NCBI RefSeq assembly: GCF_000427825.1
Contig: NZ_ATYT01000003.1
Span: 62,001-126,000 of the forward strand
Reading direction: 5' to 3'
From: Thermocrispum municipale DSM 44069
GTDB lineage: Bacteria; Actinomycetota; Actinomycetes; Mycobacteriales; Pseudonocardiaceae
Length of the DNA stretch: 64,000 nt
The stretch's first letter is position 1, and each line of letters begins with the position of its first letter. Positions 8,699 to 18,108 of this stretch are shown here, in pieces. Both the position numbers and the translations under genes were made by a program. The notes below the pieces were generated by a model. The model did no database searches. It saw only the letters and a list, made by a program, of their open reading frames with translations, and was not told where the DNA came from.

Positions 8699-9238
8699 AT
8701 GAGGCACACGAAGTGGTTGAACGCAATTGCTGGATCGGCCGTGCTCGCCATGGTGCTGGCCGGATGTGGTGGCGGCGACTCCGCGCAGCCCGCCGCGGGC
8801 GACGGGGCGGAGAATGGCACGTCGGCGCCTGCCGAGCCACCGAGCGGCAAGCCGAACGACCAGTCGGCGAACCAGCCCGACCAGAAGCCGGGAGCGGATG
8901 GCCAGGACCGGCCGAACGTCGGCCAGCCGCCGAAGGGCGCGGAGCCGGTGCCGGACAAGCAGGTCGAGGCCAAGAACCTGCCGCAGGGGCACCCCACGAA
9001 GGTTCTGGTGAAGGGCACCACGCTGGCGGTGACCGCACAGGAGTCCGGGTGCGACAAGGCGACCGCCGAGCTGGGTAAGCAGAGCGCGTCGCAGGTGGAA
9101 GTGACGGTCGTGATCACCCAGCCCAAGCAGCCGAGGATGTGCACGATGGACATCCGCTACCCGGTCCTGACCGTCGAGCTGGACAAGCCGCTGGCCGATC
9201 GCACCGTCGTGCTGACCGTCGAGAAGCAGAAGAAGTAG
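8699..9238 (+). CDS. predicted lipoprotein of unknown function
   Basis: 179 residues starting at the ATG 8699 behind AGGTG. An upstream in-frame GTG at 8648 would place 17 unlikely residues before the signal peptide. The N-terminus is a lipoprotein signal: basic MRHTK, a hydrophobic stretch and the lipobox LAGC with Cys23 as the lipidated residue. A linker rich in Gly, Pro, Ala, Asp and Gln follows to about residue 95. The C-terminal domain of about 80 residues has two cysteines (SGCDKA and RMCTMD) that could form a disulphide, and alternating hydrophobic residues suggest a small beta domain. It is predicted to be anchored to the outer face of the membrane. I do not recognise the family. It lies 55 bp after the acetyltransferase gene. 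Confidence 0.75.
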   Translation: MRHTKWLNAIAGSAVLAMVLAGCGGGDSAQPAAGDGAENGTSAPAEPPSGKPNDQSANQPDQKPGADGQDRPNVGQPPKGAEPVPDKQVEAKNLPQGHPTKVLVKGTTLAVTAQESGCDKATAELGKQSASQVEVTVVITQPKQPRMCTMDIRYPVLTVELDKPLADRTVVLTVEKQKK

Positions 9239-9613
9239 GGATACCCGCCGGCCGGCGGACACTACCCGCGACCCGCATCACAGCGAGCCGGTGGTGTCCG
9301 TCACCGTGAGCTACCGGATCGATTGAGAACGATCAGCGGTTGTCGATGCCGTTGATCAGGCCGGAATCGCTTTCTGAGCTGGGAATCAACCGAAGGAGCA
9401 GGGCAGCGGCGCCAATTCTGCGGTGATCTTCGACGCCACACGTTCGTGTGAATGCGACCACGATGCGTGTTTGCTGGCGTCTGTCGCGCCTGGTTACGGT
9501 CGCCTGGAACGTCACGGTTCGGTCACGACATGAGCGCGTCCCTTGCGCTCGCCGGGATCCCCCGCCCGGTGTGGTCGGGCCTTCCCCGAGACGTACAGGA
9601 AGGCACATCCCCC
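9239..9613. other. 375-bp intergenic region before the LytM peptidase
   Basis: Non-coding gap between the lipoprotein and the M23 peptidase. It starts with a terminator-like structure: the 12-bp palindrome CGCCGGCCGGCG at 9247-9258, then the arms GGACACTACC (9257-9266) and GGTGGTGTCC (9290-9299), which pair over 10 bp with one G-U. The remaining 300 bases probably hold the promoter and a long leader. I looked for the c-di-AMP (ydaO) riboswitch often found before such genes and did not find its conserved blocks. Confidence 0.45.
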
Positions 9614-10351
9614 ATGCGACGAAGGCGCGTTGTCGCCGCGGTCATTGCCGCGTGCGCACTAGCCCCCCTCGCCCAGCAAGCAATCAGCGCGGAGCCGGCC
9701 GATTCGGTAGCACTGCAGTCTCGCGCCACCCCACAACCGGACACCTCGGCCGCGATCAAGCGCGAAGAGCAACTACGGAAACATTTCGAGGCCCAGCAGG
9801 CACACCTGGAGTGGGTCAAGAAGCGCAAGGAGGCCAAGGAACGCGCCAAGGAGAAGGCGCGGGAAGAGGCCCGTGAGGCCGCTCTGGCCAAGAAGCGCGC
9901 CAAGGAGCGCGCCGAGGAGCGCGCTCGGCAGAAGCGGGCCGAGGCTCGCCAGGCTGCCACGTCCGCCGAATTCGTCAAGCCCACCGAGGGTCGGCTGACG
10001 TCGCAGTTCGGTGCGCGTGGCGGCGAGCAGCACGGCGGCATCGACATCGCCAACTCGCTCGGCACGCCGATCTACTCGGTCGCCGACGGCACCGTGGTCG
10101 AGGCAGGCCCGGCCAGCGGGTTCGGCAACTGGGTGCGCATCAAGCACGACGACGGCACGATCACCGTCTACGGCCACATGTTCGAGTACTCGGTGCAGGC
10201 CGGCCAGCGTGTCGAGGCCGGTGAGCAGATCGCCGAGATCGGCAACAACGGCCAGTCGACCGGCCCGCACCTGCACTTCGAGGTGTGGCAGAACGGTTCG
10301 CAGAAGATCGATCCGCTGGCGTGGCTCGGCCAGCACATCGTCGCGCTGTAA
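9614..10351 (+). CDS. secreted LytM-type peptidase (M23 family)
   Basis: Predicted zinc metallopeptidase that cuts peptidoglycan cross-links, or an activator of such enzymes, outside the membrane. 245 residues: an Arg-rich N-terminus and hydrophobic signal segment (1-30), a long charged Lys/Arg/Glu/Ala helix (about 50-112) likely to form a coiled coil, and a C-terminal LytM domain. The zinc motif HGGIDIA (HxxxD) and the later HLHF are intact, so the enzyme should be active. I chose the ATG at 9614, which follows AGGAAGG. A frame open from 9452 adds 54 residues without signal character. The Lys/Glu-rich coil followed by LytM resembles envelope-remodelling peptidases of actinobacteria. A strong hairpin follows the stop. 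Confidence 0.88.
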   Translation: MRRRRVVAAVIAACALAPLAQQAISAEPADSVALQSRATPQPDTSAAIKREEQLRKHFEAQQAHLEWVKKRKEAKERAKEKAREEAREAALAKKRAKERAEERARQKRAEARQAATSAEFVKPTEGRLTSQFGARGGEQHGGIDIANSLGTPIYSVADGTVVEAGPASGFGNWVRIKHDDGTITVYGHMFEYSVQAGQRVEAGEQIAEIGNNGQSTGPHLHFEVWQNGSQKIDPLAWLGQHIVAL

Positions 10352-10375
10352 CCGGAGCGCGGACCTCGCGCCAGT

Positions 10376-10412
10376 ACGCTGCCCGCCCGGCCATGTGCCG
10401 GGCGGGCAGCGT
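10376..10412. terminator. perfect 15-bp stem-loop between convergent genes
   Basis: Arms 10376-10390 and 10398-10412 are perfectly complementary over 15 bp with a 7-base loop (CCATGTG). It starts 24 bp after the M23 peptidase stop and could end transcription in both directions. It has no clear T-tract, as is common for actinomycete terminators. Confidence 0.8.
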
Positions 10413-10523
10413 GGCGTTCACGAGCGGTCGGCCCCGCGCACACCGCGGGGGAGCCTGGGTCGCTTGCCGACAGGCGCCGACGGGCTCGAGGCCCGCCAGC
10501 CTGGAGCCCGCGCCGCGGTGAAT

Positions 10524-10690
10524 GCGGCACATGCCCTCACCGGTACGCGGCACATGCCCCGATCAGGCCGCGGCCCGCATCCAACCGGCACGCGGCCCGC
10601 ATCCAGCCGGTACATGGCCGATGCCCCATCGGTTTGCGGCCGATGCCTCTCGCCAGCACGCGGCCGACGCCTCTCGCCAGCACGCGGCCC
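10524..10690. repeat. degenerate 22-24-bp tandem repeat array
   Basis: Seven contiguous units start at 10524, 10547, 10570, 10592, 10614, 10636 and 10660, most beginning with GCGGC. The pair at 10570/10592 is nearly identical, as is the pair at 10636/10660. The array lies between the convergent M23 peptidase and fumarase genes and has no matching protein. Confidence 0.75.
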
Positions 10691-10755
10691 GGTCCCTGTC
10701 GAGCTCGATCCGCTCCGTCGGGAGCGAAAGCCCGGGCTCGGGCGAGCCTGCGCCG

Positions 10756-12417
<1,662 letters not shown>

Positions 12418-12666
12418 ACGCCGACCTTAACGTGAAAAGTCGGAAGGCCGGGCCCACCCCGACCGGACCCGACCTTCCGGAGAACGCGAACCGGCTCATG
12501 CGCCGGACGCGAGGCTCATGAGTCGCCGCCGACAACCTCCATCTCCAAGGACGTCACGTCCCGGCGGGAGGTTGCTTGCGATGACGAGCCTGCCGCGAGC
12601 GCCCCGGCGGAGTCAACGCCGCCGTTCGAGTTCTCGGGATCTTCTCAGCTTCACCCTGTGTGATTC
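12418..12666. other. intergenic region sigB-fumarase with cruciform-like inverted repeats
   Basis: 249 bp, both flanking genes on the minus strand. CAACCTCC (12533-12540) and GGAGGTTG (12567-12574) form an 8-bp stem. Its loop contains a second inverted repeat, GGACGT and ACGTCC, around one base (12549-12561). This may end the sigB transcript. The fumarase -10 box TAAGGT lies at 12424-12429. Confidence 0.45.
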
Positions 12667-13692
12667 TCAGCTGGCGTAAGCGCGCAGCCGCTCGGCCCGC
12701 TCGCCCTGCCGCAGCTTCGACATGACTTCGCGCTCGATCTGCCGCACCCGCTCCCTGGACAGGCCGAAGTGCTTGCCGATCTGGTCCAGCGTGCGCGGCT
12801 GGCCGTCGTCGATGCCGTAGCGCAGGCGGATCACGTTCTGCTCACGCTCGTCCAGCGTGGCCAGCACGCGACGCAGGTCGTCCTGGAGGATGCCGGAGAT
12901 CACCGCCGACTCGGCGTCGGTGGCCTCCGAGTCCTCGATGAAGTCGCCCAGCGGGGCGTCCTCCTCGGAGCCGACCGGCATGTCCAGGCTGACCGGGTCA
13001 CGCGCGTGGTCGAGCAGCTTGGCGACCTTCTCCGCCGGGATGCCGGATTCGGCGGCCAGCTCCTCGTGCGTGGCCTCGCGGCCCAGCTTCTGGTGCAGAT
13101 CACGCTTGATCCGCGACAGCTTGTTCACCTGCTCCACCAAGTGGACGGGCAGACGGATGGTGCGGCCCTGATCGGCCATACCACGGGTGATCGCCTGACG
13201 AATCCACCACGTCGCGTAGGTGGAGAACTTGAACCCCTTGGTGTAGTCGAACTTCTCCACCGCGCGAATCAGGCCGAGGTTGCCCTCCTGGATCAGGTCC
13301 AGCAGCGGCATGCCGCGGCCGGTGTAGCGCTTGGCCAGCGAGACGACGAGGCGCAGATTGGCCTCCAGCAGGTGGTTCTTGGCCCGCTGACCGTCCCGCA
13401 CCAGCGCCCGCAGCTCCGCGCGGCGCTCGGCGCTCAGGTCCTCCTCGGTGTCCAGCACATGCTGGGCGAACACGCCTGCTTCGATCCGCTTGGCCAGCTC
13501 GACCTCGTCGGCGGCGGTCAGCAACGCCGTTTTTCCGATACCGTTGAGGTAGACACGCACCAGGTCGGCCGACGGGCCCTGGGCGTCCAGGTCGGGCTCC
13601 TGCCCGCGCGCGTCCTGGGTGGGAAGCATGGCGATCTGGGCGTCGGAGTCCGAGTGTGCGTTGCTCCGGCGCTCGAGTGTCGGTGCGGACAT
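12667..13692 (-). CDS. sigB: principal-like (group 2) RNA polymerase sigma factor SigB
   Basis: Sigma-70 family factor, 341 residues against 323 in Mycobacterium tuberculosis SigB. Visible regions: 1.2 ([19 protein letters not shown]), the NCR/2.1-2.4 block with [40 protein letters not shown] and [12 protein letters not shown], region 3, and 4.2 with the [22 protein letters not shown]. It lacks the long acidic N-terminus of SigA/HrdB, so it is a non-essential-type stress or stationary-phase sigma. I prefer the ATG at 13692 because GGGGAGG then sits 5 bases upstream; a GTG one codon earlier is only 2 bases from it. An ECF-type promoter (13804-13777) lies about 85 bp upstream. Mycobacterial sigB and ideR are adjacent; here they are about 10 kb apart. 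Confidence 0.92.
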   Translation of the reverse strand: MSAPTLERRSNAHSDSDAQIAMLPTQDARGQEPDLDAQGPSADLVRVYLNGIGKTALLTAADEVELAKRIEAGVFAQHVLDTEEDLSAERRAELRALVRDGQRAKNHLLEANLRLVVSLAKRYTGRGMPLLDLIQEGNLGLIRAVEKFDYTKGFKFSTYATWWIRQAITRGMADQGRTIRLPVHLVEQVNKLSRIKRDLHQKLGREATHEELAAESGIPAEKVAKLLDHARDPVSLDMPVGSEEDAPLGDFIEDSEATDAESAVISGILQDDLRRVLATLDEREQNVIRLRYGIDDGQPRTLDQIGKHFGLSRERVRQIEREVMSKLRQGERAERLRAYAS

Positions 13693-13776
13693 CACTGCCT
13701 CCCCTTGGCTGGCTCACGTCCCCGCGGTCCGTGCCCGCGGGAGAAAATCTGCCGGCGGTAGCCGGACACTCATCTC

Positions 13777-13804
13777 AACGTCGGCGCCCGCCGAAATAGT
13801 TCCC
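13777..13804 (-). promoter_or_regulatory. ECF-sigma type promoter of sigB (GGGAAC-N18-CGTT)
   Basis: On the minus strand GGGAAC (13804-13799) is followed after exactly 18 bases by CGTT (13780-13777). This matches the -35/-10 pattern of the SigE/SigH/SigR group. In M. tuberculosis sigB is known to be transcribed by such stress sigma factors. A start about 7 bases past CGTT would give a leader of roughly 75 nt. Confidence 0.65.
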
Positions 13805-13887
13805 GAGGCAAACGGTTTCTGCGTGCGTGGGCTGTGGTTTGCCGCACGCACGTTCGAGCAAACTTCACCGATGGCAGTGGCGTGTGG

Positions 13888-14313
13888 TCACGTCTCGACC
13901 AGCACCGTGAACGGCCCGTCGTTGACGCTGCTGACCTGCATCATCGCGCCGAACCGGCCGGTCTCCACGGTCGCGCCGCGGTGCCGCAGTTGGTCCACCA
14001 CCACGCCGACGAGGTGCTCGGCGTGTTCCGGCCGGGCGGCCGCGACCCATGACGGACGGCGTCCTTTGCGGGTGTCGCCGTACAGCGTGAATTGGCTCAC
14101 GACCAGCAGGGGAGCGCCCGCCGTCGCACACGACTGCTCGTCCCGCAACACGCGCAACTCGTGCAACTTGCGCGCCATCCGCGCCGCGTTCTCCTCGGTG
14201 TCGTCGGTGTGCACCCCGAGCAGGACCAGCAGTCCCGGCTCGCGGATCTCCCCGACGACCTCGCCGTCCACCGTCACGCTGGCTTCCGTGACCCGGGCAG
14301 CCACCGCCCTCAT
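13888..14313 (-). CDS. dtd: D-aminoacyl-tRNA deacylase Dtd
   Basis: Homodimeric proofreading enzyme that hydrolyses D-aminoacyl-tRNA (for example D-Tyr-tRNA) and glycyl-tRNA(Ala). 141 residues, family length about 145. The active-site motif SQFTLYGDT and the C-terminal cross-subunit Gly-cisPro-type motif NDGPFT (usually NxGPVT) are both visible. The ATG at 14313 overlaps the stop of the upstream methyltransferase by 4 bp (ATGA), so the pair is translationally coupled. A longer open frame upstream runs antiparallel through the methyltransferase gene and is not used. A 195-bp gap with the sigB promoter follows. Confidence 0.93.
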   Translation of the reverse strand: MRAVAARVTEASVTVDGEVVGEIREPGLLVLLGVHTDDTEENAARMARKLHELRVLRDEQSCATAGAPLLVVSQFTLYGDTRKGRRPSWVAAARPEHAEHLVGVVVDQLRHRGATVETGRFGAMMQVSSVNDGPFTVLVET

Positions 14314-15830
14314 GCCGCATCCTCCGTAGCCGGCTCGAGCATGCCGTGCAGGACCAGTTGTCGTGCCATCGTCCGGACGCCCGTGGCCAGCTGCTGGGGT
14401 TGCTCGTCGAACGCGTGCGCCAGCAACGCGACGAGGTCGCCGAGGGGGAGCAGGCCGCGGCAGCCGGCGATCAGGGCGGCCGCCAGCTCGTCGATGTCGT
14501 GCTGCCAACCCGGGCCGTCCATACGATGCAGGCGCCGGATCTGCTCCGACCACCCCTCGTCGCCGGGCTGGGAAATCGTCTCCAGCACCACCGAGTCCGC
14601 CACGCGGAGCCGTTCGGTCAACAGATCGGGGTGGTCGCGCAGCCACTGCACGCGGTCCAGCCATGCGGCCGCCTCGGGGCCGAGCGGGTCGTCGTAGGCC
14701 TGCCGCAGGTCCTCGCAGACGACGGTCGCCTCGCCGTCGGTCCGCCGCAGGGTCACGAAACCGAACCCGACGCCCTCGACGCGCTGGGACTCGAAGAAGT
14801 CCAGCCAGGCCGACGCCTTTCGGCTGCCTTCCGGTGACCGCGGATCGATCCCGGCGTCGCGCAGCCACGTGCCGACATACAGCGCGGGATCGGCCACGTC
14901 ACGCTGCACGAACCAGGCGTCGACCCCGCCTGGCAGCCAGGACGAGACACGCTCGGCCCAGTCCTCGCCCTCACGGTGCAGCCAGGAAGCCAGCAGATGG
15001 CCGGTCCCGCCGGGGGAGAGGTGCCGCGGCAGCGACCGGACCACCAGCTCACTGGCCGCGTCACCGCCCAGCCCGGAGTCGCGATAGGTGTAGTCGACCG
15101 TCGGCGGGCCGACCACGAACGGCGGGTTGCACACGATCTGGTCGAACTCCCGCCCGCTGACCGGCTCGAACCACGCCCCCCGCAGGACCTCGACCTCGAG
15201 CTGGTTCAGCCGGAACGTGGCTTCGGCGAGTGCGACGGCCCGTGGCGACACATCAGTGGCCGTGAGCCGTTCGGCGTGCGTGCTGGCATACAGCGTCTGC
15301 ACGCCGTTGCCTGCTCCCACGTCCAGCACGCTGCCGACGGGCCGACGACTGGTCGCCCGCACCAGGCTCAGCGACGCCTGGCCGACGCCGACCACGTGGT
15401 CCACTCGCGTGCTGCGGTTGCGGCCGCGCTGCACCTGATCGACGTCGGAGATCACCCACCACGAGTGCTCGTCGTCCCCGTGGGGCCGGATGTCGAGCCC
15501 GGCCCGCAGCCCGTTGCCGGAGCGCTCGAGAACCTCCAACTCCACGGCCCGGTCGACACCGAGAGGCGCGAACACCCGCTCGACCTCGGTCACCGGTTCG
15601 GTGTCGCCGAGCAGGAAGAGGCGGATCAGCGTGCCGAGGTCCCCCGCGTCGCGGCTGGCTCGACGCGCGGGCTCCGGCTCGTCCCGGCTCAGCGCGGCGT
15701 GCGCCTGCCCGCCCAGGGCCGCCAGGACACCGTCGGTGTCGAAACCGCAGCGTTGGAACACCTCGCGCAGGCGGTCGCAATCGGCAGGGGAGAAGGAAGG
15801 GGGTTGGTGGGTGGGCTCCACGAGCCTCAT
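14310..15830 (-). CDS. class I SAM-dependent methyltransferase with N-terminal DUF7059-like domain
   Basis: 506 residues. An N-terminal helical domain (about 1-90) precedes a Rossmann methyltransferase core (about 150-310). Motif I is VLDVGAGNGVQTL, and the catalytic loop VCNPPFVVG is of the NPPF/Y type used for amino-group methylation of adenine, guanine or glutamine (RsmC/PrmC relatives). The C-terminal 200 residues are helical with no motif I recognise. The likely substrate is rRNA, DNA or a protein glutamine, but it cannot be assigned from sequence. The ATG at 15830 starts the gene and the stop overlaps the dtd start. Two RNA/translation-quality genes in one unit fit an rRNA or tRNA role, which is inference. 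Confidence 0.85.
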   Translation of the reverse strand: MRLVEPTHQPPSFSPADCDRLREVFQRCGFDTDGVLAALGGQAHAALSRDEPEPARRASRDAGDLGTLIRLFLLGDTEPVTEVERVFAPLGVDRAVELEVLERSGNGLRAGLDIRPHGDDEHSWWVISDVDQVQRGRNRSTRVDHVVGVGQASLSLVRATSRRPVGSVLDVGAGNGVQTLYASTHAERLTATDVSPRAVALAEATFRLNQLEVEVLRGAWFEPVSGREFDQIVCNPPFVVGPPTVDYTYRDSGLGGDAASELVVRSLPRHLSPGGTGHLLASWLHREGEDWAERVSSWLPGGVDAWFVQRDVADPALYVGTWLRDAGIDPRSPEGSRKASAWLDFFESQRVEGVGFGFVTLRRTDGEATVVCEDLRQAYDDPLGPEAAAWLDRVQWLRDHPDLLTERLRVADSVVLETISQPGDEGWSEQIRRLHRMDGPGWQHDIDELAAALIAGCRGLLPLGDLVALLAHAFDEQPQQLATGVRTMARQLVLHGMLEPATEDAA

Positions 15831-16011
15831 CGTGCCATGGCGCCCTCGCCGGGCCGGTTGCTCGTGCGGGTGGTGTCGCGGCGGTTACCCCGAGCGCGGC
15901 AGGGGTAAGACCCGGGTGCAGGATCGTGTGGGCTTGGTTCGCATCGAGTTGCCCGGTAAGGGTGACGTCCACACCCATCGGTGGGACGATGGCACGAGGA
16001 GGTGGTTTGCC

Positions 16012-16326
16012 GTGAGCAACACCGACCCCACAGAACGTCCGGTGTTGATCACCGCAGCCGCCCGATCCCTCGACGAGGAGTTCGCCGACCGGAAGCGCAA
16101 GTACATCATCATGATGTCGTGCCGTTTCCCGTGCCTCATCCTGGCCGGAGTCTTCTATCACACGTGGTGGCTGGCGCTGGCGCTCATCCTGTTGTCCGTG
16201 CCGCTGCCCTGGGTGGCCGTGCTCGTCGCCAACGACCGTCCACCGCGGAAAGCCGAGAAGGTCAGCCGCTTCCGCCGCAACCCGAAGGCCATCGAGGCAG
16301 GCGACCACCGGGTCATCGACGGCTGA
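16012..16326 (+). CDS. small DUF3099 membrane protein
   Basis: 104 residues from a GTG at 16012 with GAGGAGG 9 bases upstream. A frame open from 15490 is antisense to the methyltransferase and is rejected. A soluble N-terminus (RPVLITAAARSLDEEFADR) leads into two hydrophobic segments (about 38-55 and 57-78) joined by a very short turn. A basic C-terminal tail (PPRKAEKVSRFRRNPK) should lie in the cytoplasm. This matches DUF3099, an actinobacterial family without known function. The last 14 bp overlap, tail to tail, the 3' end of the YbdK-type ligase gene. Confidence 0.85.
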   Translation: MSNTDPTERPVLITAAARSLDEEFADRKRKYIIMMSCRFPCLILAGVFYHTWWLALALILLSVPLPWVAVLVANDRPPRKAEKVSRFRRNPKAIEAGDHRVIDG

Positions 16327-17470
16327 CGCCCTCGTCCTTGGCGATGCCTTCCCGCATCTCCGCGATCAGCGACGCCACGACCGCCTTCAGGCTGCCGTTG
16401 TGTTCCCGTGCCACGGCGCGCTGCCGTTGATAGCTCGCGCCGTAGGTCAGGATCGTCTCGATGCCGGCGAGTTCGTTCTGGCAGCCCAGCCGCCGCGCGG
16501 TCGGTTCGAGCCGATTGAGCAGGTCCACGATCGATTCGGTGACCAGCTGCTCGTCGCCCGCAGCGTTGAGGATGACGATCGCGTCCATTCCGTAGCGCGC
16601 GGCGCGCCACTTGTTCTCCTGCACGTGCCACGGCGGCATCGTGGGGATCTCCTCGCCGTTGTCCAGCCGGGTGCTCAGGTCCTCGACCAGGCACTGGGTC
16701 AGCGCGGCGATGGCGGTGACCTCCTCCAGCGTGGGAACGCCGTCGCAGACGCGCTGCTCGACGGTGCCCAAGCGCGGTGACGGCCGGATGTCCCAGCGGA
16801 TCTCGGTCAGGTCGTCGATCACGCCGGTGACGAACATGTCGTCGACGTAGGACTCGAACTCCGACCACTTGTCGAACTGGAACGGCAGGCCGGCGGTCGG
16901 CAGCTGCTGGAACATCAACGCCCGGTTGGAGGCGTATCCGGTTTCCTCGCCGCCCCACCACGGCGAGGACGCCGACAGCGCCTGCAGGTGCGGGGCGTAG
17001 TTGAGCAGCCCGTCCAGGATCGGCAGTGCTTTCTCCCGGTGCTCGATCCCGACGTGCACGTGCACGCCGTAGATCAGCATCTGCCTGCCCCACCACTGGG
17101 TGCGCTCGATCAGCTTGGCGTAGCGCTCCTTGTTGGTGACCTTCTGCTGGTACCAGGTGGCGAACGGGTGCGTGCCCGCGCAGAACACCTCGACGCCGAG
17201 CGGATCGGTGACCTTGCGGACCAGATCGAGCGACTCGGCCAGGTCGTCGGCCACTTCGCCGACCGTGTCGCACACGCCGGTGATGATCTCGACCGTGTTG
17301 AGCAGCAGCTCCTGCTTGATCTTGGGGTGCTCCTCAGCGCCCGGTTCGGCGACCTCGGTGAGGATCTGTTCGGCGACCGAGGCGAGTTCTCCGGTACGCC
17401 GCTCCACCAGGGCCAGCTCCCACTCGGCTCCCACGGTGGATCGGCGGGACGGGGCGAATTCGATCCGCAT
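16313..17470 (-). CDS. carboxylate-amine ligase, YbdK type (GCS2 family glutamate-cysteine ligase)
   Basis: ATP-dependent ligase of the glutamate-cysteine ligase type 2 fold. Members have weak glutamate-cysteine ligase activity, and the physiological substrate is usually unknown. 385 residues, close to the 370-380 of the family. Recognisable blocks are VGAEWELALVERRTGEL near the N-terminus (metal and nucleotide ligand glutamates), the HVHVGIEHRE stretch near 135, and ASSPWWGGEETGYASNRA. The ATG at 17470 is 5 bp after the stop of the upstream membrane protein, so the two form an operon. Actinobacteria make mycothiol rather than glutathione, so a glutathione role is unlikely. An EgtA-like role in ergothioneine is possible but no egt genes are near. 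Confidence 0.88.
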   Translation of the reverse strand: MRIEFAPSRRSTVGAEWELALVERRTGELASVAEQILTEVAEPGAEEHPKIKQELLLNTVEIITGVCDTVGEVADDLAESLDLVRKVTDPLGVEVFCAGTHPFATWYQQKVTNKERYAKLIERTQWWGRQMLIYGVHVHVGIEHREKALPILDGLLNYAPHLQALSASSPWWGGEETGYASNRALMFQQLPTAGLPFQFDKWSEFESYVDDMFVTGVIDDLTEIRWDIRPSPRLGTVEQRVCDGVPTLEEVTAIAALTQCLVEDLSTRLDNGEEIPTMPPWHVQENKWRAARYGMDAIVILNAAGDEQLVTESIVDLLNRLEPTARRLGCQNELAGIETILTYGASYQRQRAVAREHNGSLKAVVASLIAEMREGIAKDEGVSRR

Positions 17471-17475
17471 GACTC

Positions 17476-17958
17476 CTACACCTGCGCACCGGTGGATGGA
17501 TCGGAACCCGGCGGGCGATTGTCGTCACGGGCGCGCAGCAGTGCCAGGCCGAGGCCGACGGCCAGCGCCAGGATGCCCAGCGGCGTGGCCAGTACCGGCC
17601 CCATCCCGATCACCCCTGGGGCGATCAGCAGCACCAGGCCGATGGCGAAGAACAACGCGATGATCACCATCGCCCGCGTGGGCCGGGGAAGCGGGGGCGG
17701 CTCAGGGGGGACGAAGTGCTCGTCGGCGTCATCGTCGTCGGCCTGGTCGGACAGCATGGCCTCGTCCCAGCCGACGGCGCTGGTGCGCCACTCGGACGAC
17801 GGCCGGGCGGCGGGCTCGTCCTGCTCGCGCTCGCGCGGGCGGGGCGACTCGGCGGTCTCCTGGGTGCCGAATCCCTCCGCGCGCAACTCGGCCACGAGTT
17901 CGTCGAAGATGGCGTCGACGTCGTCCTGGCCGTCCGGGCTGTTCCCCGTCTTGCTCAC
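17476..17958 (-). CDS. two-helix membrane protein with acidic N-terminal domain
   Basis: 160 residues from a GTG at 17958 preceded by GGTGGGG. The N-terminal 90 residues are acidic and contain DDVDAIFDELVAELRAEGFG, followed by a disordered Pro/Arg/Asp stretch. Two transmembrane segments follow (about 98-115 and 121-142), then a short hydrophilic tail with NRPPGSDP. No enzyme motif is visible; it looks like a small actinobacterial membrane protein of unknown function. A much longer frame on this strand reaches 19386 but runs antisense through the acyltransferase and exoribonuclease genes and is rejected. It is cotranscribed with the YbdK-type ligase 5 bp downstream. Confidence 0.75.
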   Translation of the reverse strand: MSKTGNSPDGQDDVDAIFDELVAELRAEGFGTQETAESPRPREREQDEPAARPSSEWRTSAVGWDEAMLSDQADDDDADEHFVPPEPPPLPRPTRAMVIIALFFAIGLVLLIAPGVIGMGPVLATPLGILALAVGLGLALLRARDDNRPPGSDPSTGAQV

Positions 17959-18059
17959 CCCACCATCGTCGCACGGCCACGCGGGTGATGGGACCATGAT
18001 TGACGGTGCGGTGGCTTCGTCGGCAGGTCTGAGTCTGTCACCTGCCGCGCACCGCGCGT

Positions 18060-18065
18060 TATCGT
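18060..18065 (+). promoter_or_regulatory. candidate -10 box (TATCGT) of the acyltransferase gene
   Basis: TATCGT at 18060-18065 lies in the 150-bp divergent gap between the minus-strand membrane-protein operon and the plus-strand acyltransferase. CTGTCA at 18035-18040 is a weak -35 at 19-bp spacing. This would give a leader of about 37 nt that includes GGAAGGCGG before the GTG start. Confidence 0.35.
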
Positions 18066-18108
18066 CCTCTACGTTGATCGCCGGCGACATTCGGAAGGCG
18101 GGTGGGCG

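Noticed and set aside
9239-9613. c-di-AMP (ydaO) riboswitch before the M23 peptidase
   Set aside because: Position fits the known biology but the conserved blocks could not be found.
13888-14868. Longer frame giving Dtd an N-terminal extension
   Set aside because: The extra part is in another frame of the methyltransferase gene; the ATG at 14313 overlaps its stop and gives the family length.
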